DNA of 64,000 bases from Opitutales bacterium (lineage in GTDB: Bacteria > Verrucomicrobiota > Verrucomicrobiia > Opitutales > UBA953), in contig JAEMQU010000003.1 in NCBI GenBank assembly GCA_016463705.1, positions 33,476 to 97,475 on the forward strand, in the 5' to 3' direction. Of the stretch, positions 53,689 to 61,767 are shown piece after piece. Below the pieces are notes generated by a model that saw only the letters and a program-made list of their open reading frames with translations, searched no databases and had not been told where the DNA came from. Numbering within the stretch: the stretch's first letter is position 1; each line of letters starts with the position of its first letter. Made by a program: the position numbers and the translations under genes.

Positions 53689-54687
53689 TTATTTTGACTT
53701 ACGATAGGTCAGGGCGAGGGCGTCTAAAGCCGTCCAAGTATTGTGTGAGGGTTTTAAGCCTAAGTCTTTTTGTGCTGCCGAAACATCAAACCAATGATCC
53801 TTGGCTAATTCGACCGCGACAAATCGGGTCATGGGTGGCTCGCCTTTAAGTTTAAACAGCGACCAGATCGTTTCCAAAACTGCACCCAGGAGGTAGGCTT
53901 TGCGTAGCGAAATTCTTTGGGTCACGGGTTGGATGTCGGCACCGACGAGCAGACGATTTACGAATTCCCAAAGTTTTACAGGAGTGCCCTGTGAAATAAA
54001 ATAAGCCTTACCGTTAGCATTTCCGGCGAGCAGGGCATCGAGCGCTTGCAAGTGAACGTTGGCTGCGGTGTCGACGTGCGTCACGTCTACTTTATTATTT
54101 CCATCGCCGACAATTTTAAGTTTTCCACGGCGTGCACTCGCGATGATTCTTGGAAATAAATGATGATCGCCTGGGCCCCAGATTAAATGAGGTCGCAGTG
54201 CGCAAACCCGTAAGTGAGGTGAGGCGGCCTTTAACACAATTTTTTCTGCAGCAGCTTTGGTTTCCGCATAAGCACAGAGCCAATTCTTACCATAGGGAAG
54301 TTCCTCATTCGCCCCGTTGAAAGATCCCCCGGTGAAAACGACGCTCGGAGTACTCGTATAAATAAACGCTTTAACTTCAAACACTCGGGCGGCCGTGATT
54401 AAATGATGTGTGCCCGTGATATTGGATTCGACATAGTCTTCCCACTTTCCCCAGATGCCCGCTTTAGCCGCCACGTGAAAAATATAATCGCAACCCTGCA
54501 CGGTCGCTTGCACAAATTTTTGATCCGCGAGATTTCCCTGACGAAAATCGACTTGGTCAGCGATGGACTTCGGCAGGGGTTGACGTCCAATCACGCGTAC
54601 CTCGTAACCGCGCAACAGACACCGTTCGACAATGGCTTGGCCTAAGAATCCGCCGCCGCCGGTGACTAGGACGCAGGGTTTTTTCAT
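53689..54687 (-). CDS. oleD: OleD-like NAD(P)-dependent 2-alkyl-3-oxoalkanoate reductase
   Basis: A 332-residue extended SDR. Cofactor motif VLVTGGGGFLGQAIVERCLL; the blocks CDYIFHVAAKAGIWGKWEDY, IYTSTPSVVFTGGSF, catalytic tyrosine/lysine in LCAYAETKAAAEKIV, and LRPHLIWGPGDHHLFPRII are those I associate with OleD, the reductase of long-chain olefin (and beta-lactone) biosynthesis; the broader family is 3-beta-hydroxysteroid dehydrogenase-like. Support comes from the OleC-like ligase directly upstream (4-bp overlap). OleA (thiolase) and OleB (alpha/beta hydrolase) are not in the window. A steroid- or other ketone-reducing role cannot be excluded from sequence alone. Confidence 0.8.
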   Translation of the reverse strand: MKKPCVLVTGGGGFLGQAIVERCLLRGYEVRVIGRQPLPKSIADQVDFRQGNLADQKFVQATVQGCDYIFHVAAKAGIWGKWEDYVESNITGTHHLITAARVFEVKAFIYTSTPSVVFTGGSFNGANEELPYGKNWLCAYAETKAAAEKIVLKAASPHLRVCALRPHLIWGPGDHHLFPRIIASARRGKLKIVGDGNNKVDVTHVDTAANVHLQALDALLAGNANGKAYFISQGTPVKLWEFVNRLLVGADIQPVTQRISLRKAYLLGAVLETIWSLFKLKGEPPMTRFVAVELAKDHWFDVSAAQKDLGLKPSHNTWTALDALALTYRKSK

Positions 54688-56351
54688 GAAAGCTTTTTAA
54701 TTTCTCGACGAAGTTTTTGATTCCATTCGCGGGCGAGTTGTAGTCGATGAATCTTGGCGTTATGTCTGACGTCGACCGGAAGTTTTTCTTGAAACACGAT
54801 CCTTTTAACTTGGTTGGCGATGGGATGGAGGCGAGTGATTTCCCAGAGGCTTTCGGTGAATTTTATGATCTCTCCCCGAGACTCAGGAAAACAATCGGGT
54901 TTGGGTTCGATGACTAAAACCGGTATTTGATTGGGCGTATTGCCAATTCCAATGAGAGCGCAACGCGCCACGTCAGGATGTTGTTGGAATGCAGGCTCAA
55001 CCGATTCGGTGGTGAGAATATTTTTGGCGGTGATTACTTTTTCGATGCAGCGACCATGGAACCAGAGTCGTCCGTCGTGATCCAATCTTCCTAAATCGCC
55101 CATGCGATGCCAGAGCTCGGCCTCACCGTTTATTTTTGTCTGCAGGGTGGCCTCGGGATTGTGATCATAGGCATGGGTGACGCTCGGCCCGGTGACTATG
55201 ATTTCGCCGATTGTATTGGGCGCGTAAATGGTAGCATCGCTAAGATTCCGAATGACCTCGCTCGTCTCTTGTATAATTTTAACTTTTACCGACGCCACGG
55301 GTTTACCGACACACGTTCCTTGTCCGCGTAATGTTTCGGCAAAAGTTTCGTTGAGAATTTCGTGCGACTCGATGCTCGACACCGGCAGGCATTCCGTGGC
55401 GCCGTAGGGAGTGTGAATTTGGCAATGCGGTGCGATTTTTTTCAGTTGTTTTAAGAGCGGAATCGGTACCGGTGCGCCGGCAATTAAAAGTCGCCTTAAT
55501 AAAGGCAGGCTAATTTTTTGGGTTTCGCAGTACTGTGAGATTTTTCCCCAAATGGCGGGCGATCCGAATGATGAGGTTACTTTCTCCGAGAGTAATGCAG
55601 CCACAAGCAGTGCGGGATTGGCATCGGCCGGACGAGAGGGATCGAGCAGTGGGGTGACGGTGGTGACGCCGAGAGCAGGATTAAATAATCCAAACACCGG
55701 AAGCATCGCCATGTCGACTTCACCGGGTTGAATTTGATAGGTTTTACGAATCAGGGAAATTTGTGCATCGAACATGCCATGCGTGTAACGTACGCCTTTC
55801 GGTGTTCCCGTTGAACCAGAAGTAAAAACAATTGCGGCGAGGCTTGATGCGGTGACTGGTTCGAGGGGTCGGGCCGTGGAGGTTGAACAGTCGCTCAGTA
55901 ATTTATTCCAGGAACGTCCACCCACTTTAATGCGACAGTGGAGTGACTTAAATGCTTTGAATGGAAGATAGCTTAAGTAAAAAGGTTTAGACTGCGCGAC
56001 GAGTGCGGTGGGAGCGGTGTTCTCGATGCACGGTAACATTTTTTTCCAGCCCATACCGGGATCGATAGCGATGGGAATGGCTCCCAATTTTAAAAGTCCA
56101 AACATGCACACGATAAGGTCATGCCCTGGGCGCACGGCGAGTAACGTGCGGGTGCCTGCGGTGATACCTTCCGCGTGAAAAATTCGCGCGGCTGCATCAC
56201 TTTCTTGATCGAGTTTTAAAAACGAACACCAGTCGTGAATCACTCGTCCATCTTCGTTAACGGAGAGAGGTGATAGCGTCGCAATCGCTTGGGGGTTGTT
56301 CACCGCGGCATGGCGAAGGTGTCTGGCGACATTGCTGCTCGGGTCGTTCAT
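54684..56351 (-). CDS. oleC: OleC-like AMP-dependent synthetase (beta-lactone synthetase family)
   Basis: A 555-residue ANL-superfamily enzyme. P-loop-like A3 motif IVFTSGSTGTPKGVRYTHGM near residue 200; A5 YGATECLPV; A8-like MGDLGRLDHDGRLWFHGR. Blocks IPIAIDPGMGWKKMLPCIE and MLPVFGLFNPALGVTTVTPL with DPSRPADANP are typical of OleC, which converts 2-alkyl-3-hydroxyalkanoic acids to beta-lactones and is not a true CoA ligase. ATG 56351 is chosen because the longer frame runs through a hairpin at 56366-56389. OleD follows with a 4-bp overlap. OleC identity is probable; an ordinary acyl-CoA synthetase is the alternative. Confidence 0.82.
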   Translation of the reverse strand: MNDPSSNVARHLRHAAVNNPQAIATLSPLSVNEDGRVIHDWCSFLKLDQESDAAARIFHAEGITAGTRTLLAVRPGHDLIVCMFGLLKLGAIPIAIDPGMGWKKMLPCIENTAPTALVAQSKPFYLSYLPFKAFKSLHCRIKVGGRSWNKLLSDCSTSTARPLEPVTASSLAAIVFTSGSTGTPKGVRYTHGMFDAQISLIRKTYQIQPGEVDMAMLPVFGLFNPALGVTTVTPLLDPSRPADANPALLVAALLSEKVTSSFGSPAIWGKISQYCETQKISLPLLRRLLIAGAPVPIPLLKQLKKIAPHCQIHTPYGATECLPVSSIESHEILNETFAETLRGQGTCVGKPVASVKVKIIQETSEVIRNLSDATIYAPNTIGEIIVTGPSVTHAYDHNPEATLQTKINGEAELWHRMGDLGRLDHDGRLWFHGRCIEKVITAKNILTTESVEPAFQQHPDVARCALIGIGNTPNQIPVLVIEPKPDCFPESRGEIIKFTESLWEITRLHPIANQVKRIVFQEKLPVDVRHNAKIHRLQLAREWNQKLRREIKKLS

Positions 56352-56365
56352 TTTCCTATCAATGA

Positions 56366-56389
56366 AGAAGCCCCGAAATCGGGGCTTCT
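56366..56389 (-). terminator. Hairpin, possible weak terminator after the small lipoprotein gene
   Basis: Inverted repeat AGAAGCCCCG / CGGGGCTTCT with a 4-base loop, 22 bp beyond the lipoprotein stop and 15 bp before the oleC start. The following minus-strand sequence is only moderately T-rich, so termination may be partial. Confidence 0.5.
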
Positions 56390-56410
56390 GCAAGAGGACA
56401 CTTTACCGAT

Positions 56411-56674
56411 TTAGTAATCGGTCAGGGTGATGGCACCCCAAAGAAGCGTGACGCGGTCGCCCGTGTTGGCGCGGCGAGAGTAGAAGTCGTCCGTTTTTAA
56501 ACGAACGGTAGAACTATGGATTGCGGAGTACGAGCCGGGCTCTACTTTAACAATGCCGAGGAAATTATGAGCGGGTTCCATGGACACGTTTTTTCCGTGG
56601 TTAGGAGTATCGTAGCTACTGCAACCAACCATGGCGGCAGAGGCGACGAGAGTTAAAAGAGCGATTTGCTTCAT
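56411..56674 (-). CDS. Small putative lipoprotein of unknown function
   Basis: An 87-residue protein with a lipoprotein signal: MKQIALLTLVASAAMVGCSS, cysteine at residue 18. The mature part (about 69 residues) contains NFLGIVKVEPGSYSAIHSST and a C-terminal RVTLLWGAITLTDY. No domain is recognised; it is probably a small beta-rich envelope protein. ATG 56674 is chosen because it gives a proper signal peptide. The stretch lies between the prepilin peptidase and oleC genes, with a hairpin after it. Confidence 0.75.
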   Translation of the reverse strand: MKQIALLTLVASAAMVGCSSYDTPNHGKNVSMEPAHNFLGIVKVEPGSYSAIHSSTVRLKTDDFYSRRANTGDRVTLLWGAITLTDY

Positions 56675-56726
56675 AGGGGTGTGTCTTATTTGGGTTAACC
56701 TTGGGCGGGTAGACAAGCCAGAAACC

Positions 56727-57581
56727 TTAAGAATTTACCCACCCATGCCAAGCGGTGACTAATTCGGGACCGCGAAAGAACCAAAGGGCTGCCGCGATAG
56801 CCATACTAGGCACAAAGGGGACACTTTCAGACTCTTTTTTGGGTCCAAAGAGGGCCAAAACGGACGGTAATTTTATGATAACGCCGATGACCGATCCGCC
56901 GAACAAACAAAATAGCGCACCTTCCCATCCGCAGAAGGCACCCACTCCGGCACAGAGAATGATGTCTGCTTCTCCCATGGCCTCTTGACCCATGATAACG
57001 CTGGCGATGGTTCGAATCCACCAAACGAGTGCCGTGCCCACCGCAATCCCGACGAGTGAGTCGGTCACCGAATTTATCCGATTTATGATTTCCAGTCCGG
57101 AAGTAGTTTCGCCGTGGAGTGAGGGTGCGATGATGGAAAAGAATAGTCCGAGTCCCACTAATAAAAAATTAGGCGCGTCGGGCACGAGCATGTCCTGCAT
57201 GTCGCACCCCGCTAAAATAATTAATAGAGAAAGAAAGACGCAGCCGATGGCGGCTTTCACTGGGGAAAGAACGAGAAAAGCCGTTACAAAAAGCAGGGCA
57301 GTGATTAATTCAACCAGAGGATACTGTACTGGAATCTTCGCCCCGCAACATTTCGCCCGACCTCGGAGCAGCAGCCAACCGAACAAAGGTATATTAAACC
57401 AGACCGGTATTTTTTGGCCGCAGGCACAATGCGAGGGTGGACTGATAATCGATTCACCTTTAGGCAGACGATGAATGCAGACATTTAAAAAACTTCCCAC
57501 ACAGGCGCCGATGGCTCCGATAAAAACGGCAGTGATACTCGGATAGAGGGCCATAAAAATTTGGAAATCAATGAGGTTCAT
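56727..57581 (-). CDS. Prepilin peptidase (A24 family), variant motifs
   Basis: A 284-residue polytopic peptidase that processes type IV pilin-like leaders. N-terminal IGACVGSFLNVCIHRLPKGE followed by a cytoplasmic loop SHCACGQKIPVWFNIPLFGW ... GRAKCCGAKIPVQYPLVELI. Cysteines are C-x-C and C-C where the family normally has C-x2-C twice. The first catalytic aspartate lies in ILAGCDMQDMLVPD; the second motif reads MGEADIILCAGVGAFCGW, i.e. GEAD instead of GxGD. Probably active, but the variant motifs deserve testing. It lies 1 bp after aroE on the same strand. No pilin gene is near. Confidence 0.87.
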   Translation of the reverse strand: MNLIDFQIFMALYPSITAVFIGAIGACVGSFLNVCIHRLPKGESIISPPSHCACGQKIPVWFNIPLFGWLLLRGRAKCCGAKIPVQYPLVELITALLFVTAFLVLSPVKAAIGCVFLSLLIILAGCDMQDMLVPDAPNFLLVGLGLFFSIIAPSLHGETTSGLEIINRINSVTDSLVGIAVGTALVWWIRTIASVIMGQEAMGEADIILCAGVGAFCGWEGALFCLFGGSVIGVIIKLPSVLALFGPKKESESVPFVPSMAIAAALWFFRGPELVTAWHGWVNS

Positions 57582-57582
57582 A

Positions 57583-58425
57583 TTATTTTTCTCCGAGCGC
57601 AATGCGCATGGGTTCGTGGGGCGGGGTGATACCTGTCCAAAGTTTAAAAGCGAGTGCGCCCTGCCAGCGTAGCATCGATCGGCCATCACAAGATTTAACC
57701 CCCAGTTTATTGGCTGTTTTGATTAAGGATGTTTTATGAGCACCGTAAGTAGTATCAAAAATAAATCCGGCATTCTTTAAAAGTGATTCAGCTAAAGGTA
57801 ATTCATCGTCGGGCTTAAGACCCAAGGTGGTGCAGTTTACGATAATCGTGCCTGATTGGATGGTGCCGATTTCTTTTAGGCCAACGGCAGAAACTCTGGG
57901 GTCGTTCAAAGCCTTAACTAAGTTTTCAGCTTTGGTGATATCGCGGTTGGCAATCGTCAAGCTGCGACAGTTAGCTTGAATGCAGGCCGCAATAATCGCC
58001 CGGGCCGCTCCACCGGATCCAAGAATAATGACATCTTTTTGTTCCACGCCACTGCCAGAGTATTCCTTCAGCGCTTCGAGAAAACCTTGTCCGTCAGTCG
58101 TATGTCCAGCCCAGCCGTCTGGAGTGGGTACAAGGGTGTTGATGGATTCTGCTTTTTGGGCTTCGGGTGATAAGCTCTTCACTAAATCCAACGCCGCAAT
58201 TTTATGTGGAACCGTTAAGTTGAGTCCGATAAAATTTTTCGACCGCAGCACCGTGAGTGCTTGAGCCAGTTCTTCAGATTTAATGTGCAGTCTTAAGTAT
58301 TTAACCTGGGCGAGTTGAGGATGGTTGGGGGCCAGCGCTTGCAGTGCTGCATGATGCATCGCCGGACTCAGCGAATGGCTGATGGGATCGCCAAGCACGG
58401 CTAAGCAGGGATGTGGAAAATCCAT
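57583..58425 (-). CDS. aroE: Shikimate dehydrogenase
   Basis: A 280-residue NADPH enzyme of aromatic amino-acid synthesis. Substrate motif LAVLGDPISHSLSPAMHHAA, catalytic lysine in NLTVPHKIAALD near residue 72, cofactor motif VIILGSGGAARAIIAACIQA, and NCTTLGL ... FDTTYGAHKTSLIKTA. Start ATG 58425 has AGAGG 8-9 bases upstream; the GTG at 58461 is rejected. The last part (DGRSMLRWQGALAFKLWTG) is normal. It precedes the prepilin peptidase by 1 bp. Confidence 0.94.
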   Translation of the reverse strand: MDFPHPCLAVLGDPISHSLSPAMHHAALQALAPNHPQLAQVKYLRLHIKSEELAQALTVLRSKNFIGLNLTVPHKIAALDLVKSLSPEAQKAESINTLVPTPDGWAGHTTDGQGFLEALKEYSGSGVEQKDVIILGSGGAARAIIAACIQANCRSLTIANRDITKAENLVKALNDPRVSAVGLKEIGTIQSGTIIVNCTTLGLKPDDELPLAESLLKNAGFIFDTTYGAHKTSLIKTANKLGVKSCDGRSMLRWQGALAFKLWTGITPPHEPMRIALGEK

Positions 58426-58470
58426 ACTCAAAACCTCTTTTAATGTAATGCTGTTTTCCACGTGAATAAA

Positions 58471-59307
58471 TTAAGTGCGACTTTCGATCATATTTACAAA
58501 GCTCAGGAAGAGACGACTATTTTTATCATCTCCGTTGGCCTCAAACTGTGAGACTAGGTTTCGACAACAGCGAGCAATCGTTTGTTCGGCACTGATCGGC
58601 TTCAAGAAGGCATCGTCGGCGGGCAGATGATTATTGAGTAACATTAGCTGAATTTCCGAACGAGTCCGGAAGGTTCCACCCTCATAACAATCGATAAAGA
58701 TGGGATTATTATTTTTAAAAATACCGACCATGAATCGTCCAGGTAGGCCAACCGGCTGGACGGGGAGACCGAGGCGCTGGGCGACGAGTAAGAAGATGAG
58801 ACAAAGTGAAATCGGAATACCTCGGTGAGATTTAATGACCGTCGAGAGGAGTGAAGAGTCGGGCTTAGAGAAAGATTCTTGGGCACCGCGATAGCCCTCT
58901 TCTCCAAAAATCACCCGACATAGTAATCGACACTTATCCTGCACCGTGACGGGCTCGGTAATGAGTTGTCTAGTACGGTCGGCCAAATGATCTAGTTCCT
59001 CGTCGTAAGCTTTGTCGGCAAGAGTTGGGTGAATGACGCGTTCGAAAAGCAAACAGGCTTCTTCTAGATCCTGGACGCCGCCTTTAATGTGCTCGATGAA
59101 GTTACGCGTAGCTAATTCCGATGTACGTAAATTGGAGAGGAGTGACTTGGCGTGACTCGCTAAATTTTTATTTTTAGTAAGAACTTCGAGCCAGAGTAGT
59201 CCTTCATCGCCCGCGGCTTTAATTTCATTAATCACCGCTTCACGCACCACGGGTGAAGGGTCGTCGAGTAACCTTTCCAGGACAGCAAGTTGCTTCGTCG
59301 GCTTCAT
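58471..59307 (-). CDS. SirB1 family transglutaminase-like protein
   Basis: A 278-residue protein. Residues 1-75 are HEAT-like helices ([20 protein letters not shown]). The SirB1 N-terminal/transglutaminase-like core shows [40 protein letters not shown] and [20 protein letters not shown] followed by C-Y-E-G-G. The canonical cysteine of transglutaminases is not obvious, as in most SirB1 proteins, so catalysis is doubtful. Function unknown. ATG 59307 is chosen; the longer frame reads through the clpB relic and carries no domain. Confidence 0.83.
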   Translation of the reverse strand: MKPTKQLAVLERLLDDPSPVVREAVINEIKAAGDEGLLWLEVLTKNKNLASHAKSLLSNLRTSELATRNFIEHIKGGVQDLEEACLLFERVIHPTLADKAYDEELDHLADRTRQLITEPVTVQDKCRLLCRVIFGEEGYRGAQESFSKPDSSLLSTVIKSHRGIPISLCLIFLLVAQRLGLPVQPVGLPGRFMVGIFKNNNPIFIDCYEGGTFRTRSEIQLMLLNNHLPADDAFLKPISAEQTIARCCRNLVSQFEANGDDKNSRLFLSFVNMIESRT

Positions 59308-59344
59308 TCGATTAAATGTATCAAAGCGTGAGCGATTTCGCAAT

Positions 59345-59599
59345 ACACGACTCTTGGGCGGGTTTGCGACAACTCGTCGCGAGGGTGACGGGCTGTCACC
59401 CCTGTTGTGGTTGGCCGATCGTGGATTGGATCCGGTGTATGGAGCTCGTCCGTTACGTCGATTTATCCAACGTGAAATTGAAACCCCACTGGCTAAAGAA
59501 ATTTTAGCGGGGCAGATTTTGGATGGGTCATCGGTCAAAGTGACACTGAAAGATGCTCATGTGGCCTTTGAATCTAAAGTCGGTGGGTTTTCGGATTGA
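59345..59599 (+). pseudogene. Relic of the clpB 3' end
   Basis: One frame (from about 59411 to the stop at 59597-59599) encodes [20 protein letters not shown] followed by [20 protein letters not shown] and SVKV, which is the conserved C-terminal small domain of the ClpB disaggregase. There is no ATPase domain upstream. A neighbouring frame (59354-59390) reads [10 protein letters not shown], which looks like the preceding ClpB segment shifted by a frame. The rest of the gene is gone: the SirB1 start codon lies at 59307 on the other strand. It is distinct from the ClpC end in this window ([11 protein letters not shown]). This fills most of the 322-bp gap between genes; the remainder shows nothing. 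Confidence 0.75.
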
Positions 59600-59629
59600 A
59601 GGTTAGCCGTAGTCCGTAAATCTTCGCCT

Positions 59630-60574
59630 ATGGCTGCTGCGCGAATTCGTTGTGGGGTAGTGGGGACCGGTTCACTCGGTCAACATCATGCCCGTATTTA
59701 CTCCACCTTACCGGATGCGGAGCTCGCGGGGATTTATGAGCCTAACGATGAGCGGGCCCAGGAAATTTGTGCCAAGCACAAGTGCAAAAGATTTTTATCG
59801 CTCGATGAAATGGCGGCCGCGTGTGATGCGGTGAGTGTCGTGGTTCCGACCAATTTACACGCCGAGGTTGCTATTCCACTCCTGAAAAAAGGATGTCACC
59901 TTTTAATCGAGAAGCCTTTGTGTGTAACCTTGGAAGAAGCTTCGCAGATTTTAAATGCGGCTCATGAGTCTCAACGTATCGTCCAAGTGGGCCATATTGA
60001 GCATTATAATCCGGTGATGTCCTCTTTAGAAAAAACGGTTACCAATCCACGCTATATTACCGCCGAACGATTAGCACCGTTCACGCCACGGGGTACTGAA
60101 GTGGGTGTGGTTTTAGACTTAATGATTCACGATATTGGAATTGTTTTACAATTAGCCAATTCGCCGGTGGAGCGGATTGATGCGGTTGGTGTATCCGTGG
60201 TAACCAAAACGGAAGACATCGCTAACGCGCGAATACTTTTCAAAAACGGCTGTGTTGCTAATTTAAACGCCAGTCGGGTTTCGCTGAAGAAAAATCGCGA
60301 GATTCGGGTATTTCAAAATGGAAGTTATCTCTCGATTGATTTCATGGAGCAGAAGGGGCACACCGTGCGCATTGATCCCACTGTGCCGGGTGGAATCATT
60401 AAAGAAGAGATTCCGATTGAGAAGGCCGAGCCTCTCGCCGTGGAATTAAACTCATTTGTCAGTTGTGTGCGCGAACGAAAGAGTCCCAAAGTTTCGGGAG
60501 AGCTGGGACGTAATGCTTTAGATGTAGCGATTAAAATCACCGAACAGATTCGTGCAGGAATGCAGCGGGCATGA
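59630..60574 (+). CDS. Gfo/Idh/MocA family oxidoreductase, lpxB-linked
   Basis: A 314-residue NAD(P)-dependent dehydrogenase. N-terminal cofactor motif CGVVGTGSLGQHHARIYSTL and the family signature LLIEKPLCVTLEEA near residue 100, then VGHIEHYNPVM and DLMIHDIGIVLQLANSPV in the substrate domain. It overlaps lpxB by 4 bp (ATGA). Oxidoreductases of this family placed in lpx clusters are often GnnA, which oxidises UDP-GlcNAc at C3 for amide-linked lipid A; here no GnnB aminotransferase is adjacent, so this role is only a suggestion. Confidence 0.88.
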   Translation: MAAARIRCGVVGTGSLGQHHARIYSTLPDAELAGIYEPNDERAQEICAKHKCKRFLSLDEMAAACDAVSVVVPTNLHAEVAIPLLKKGCHLLIEKPLCVTLEEASQILNAAHESQRIVQVGHIEHYNPVMSSLEKTVTNPRYITAERLAPFTPRGTEVGVVLDLMIHDIGIVLQLANSPVERIDAVGVSVVTKTEDIANARILFKNGCVANLNASRVSLKKNREIRVFQNGSYLSIDFMEQKGHTVRIDPTVPGGIIKEEIPIEKAEPLAVELNSFVSCVRERKSPKVSGELGRNALDVAIKITEQIRAGMQRA

Positions 60575-61767
60575 GTCATTTTCCCTCCATCCCAGCACGT
60601 TTTGAGCGTCCACGAGCGGGTGGGGTCGATGTATTGATTTTAGCGGGAGAACATTCGGGCGATCAGCATGCTGCGAAAATCGTGAAGGAACTTTTAACGA
60701 AAAATCCTCAGTTGAAAATCGCGGCATTTGGTGGACCGAGTCTGCGAGCGGCAGGTGCCCAAGTACTTTTTGATATGACGGGATTTTCTGCCGTGGGTAT
60801 TGTTGAGGTTTTAGCGGCGTACCCTTTTTACAAAAAACTTTTTTCTCGGATGGTGGATTGGACCAAAGAATGGAAGCCAGGTTTGGTCATTTTAGTCGAC
60901 TACCCTGGACTGAATTTACGATTTGCGGATGAATTACGAAAGGCAGGGATTTCGGTGAAGGGCGGAGGTAAAACCCAGGTGATTCAGTATGTAAGCCCAC
61001 AGTTATGGGCCTGGAAGCCCAACCGTCGATTTTCGATGGCGCGCGACCTCGATGCGCTCGGAACGATTTTTCCTTTTGAGCCTGCTGTTTACAAAGACAC
61101 GAAATTAGATGCTCGCTTTGTGGGACATCCTTTTGCCGAGCCCGGTCATCATTCTAATTTATCTTATGACCCCGATGGCCCTATTTTACTTTTACCTGGA
61201 AGTCGCCCCAAGCCGGTTAAGAAAATCTTCCCCACGTTGATTGAAGCTTTCGCTCTGTTCAGGGAAAACTATCCCAAGAAAAGAGCGGTGGTTTTACACA
61301 CCGGTGGAGCAGTGCATGCGGAACTCTATCGACTCTGCGCTGAATATGGAAATCAGGCGAAGGGGATTGATTTACTTCCTGTCGGTGAAGCAAATATCGC
61401 CGCGAGCGCAGCACTCGTCAGTTCAGGAACGATGTCATTAACCGTAGCATTAGCGGGTATTCCTGGGGCAGTGGTTTATCGGGCTAATCCCTTAACCTGG
61501 TGGGTGGGACGTCGATTAATCGCTGGGAGAATTGATAACCTGGGTATCGCAAATATTTTATTAAAACGTCAAGCCTGGCCCGAGTATTTGCAGACGGAAT
61601 GTGAGCCCGAGTCGCTTGCTGAAAGATTGAAGGTCTGTGTCGAAGATTCTTCCGTGCGTCAATTAGCGCAGTCGGACGCCAAAGAACTTTTCACTCTTCT
61701 CTCCGCTCGAGCTGGATCCACGCCCGTTGAATGGATTTCTAATTTTATAACTCCTAAGCTTTCATGA
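60571..61767 (+). CDS. lpxB: Lipid-A-disaccharide synthase
   Basis: A 398-residue GT19 glycosyltransferase joining UDP-2,3-diacylglucosamine and lipid X. Motifs: DVLILAGEHSGDQHAAKIVK, IAAFGGPSLRAAGAQVLFDM, VILVDYPGLNLRFADELRKA, VIQYVSPQLWAWKPNRRFSM, DARFVGHPFAEP, ILLLPGSRPKPVKKIFPTLI and LVSSGTMSLTVALAGIPGAV. Complete, with about 20 extra residues at the N-terminus. It shows the organism makes lipid A. It is the middle gene of three with 4-bp overlaps. Confidence 0.95.
   Translation: MSHFPSIPARFERPRAGGVDVLILAGEHSGDQHAAKIVKELLTKNPQLKIAAFGGPSLRAAGAQVLFDMTGFSAVGIVEVLAAYPFYKKLFSRMVDWTKEWKPGLVILVDYPGLNLRFADELRKAGISVKGGGKTQVIQYVSPQLWAWKPNRRFSMARDLDALGTIFPFEPAVYKDTKLDARFVGHPFAEPGHHSNLSYDPDGPILLLPGSRPKPVKKIFPTLIEAFALFRENYPKKRAVVLHTGGAVHAELYRLCAEYGNQAKGIDLLPVGEANIAASAALVSSGTMSLTVALAGIPGAVVYRANPLTWWVGRRLIAGRIDNLGIANILLKRQAWPEYLQTECEPESLAERLKVCVEDSSVRQLAQSDAKELFTLLSARAGSTPVEWISNFITPKLS

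Noticed and set aside
59308..59538. N-terminal extension of the SirB1-like protein
   Set aside because: It reads antisense through the clpB relic, is rich in Arg/Ser/Asn, and matches nothing.
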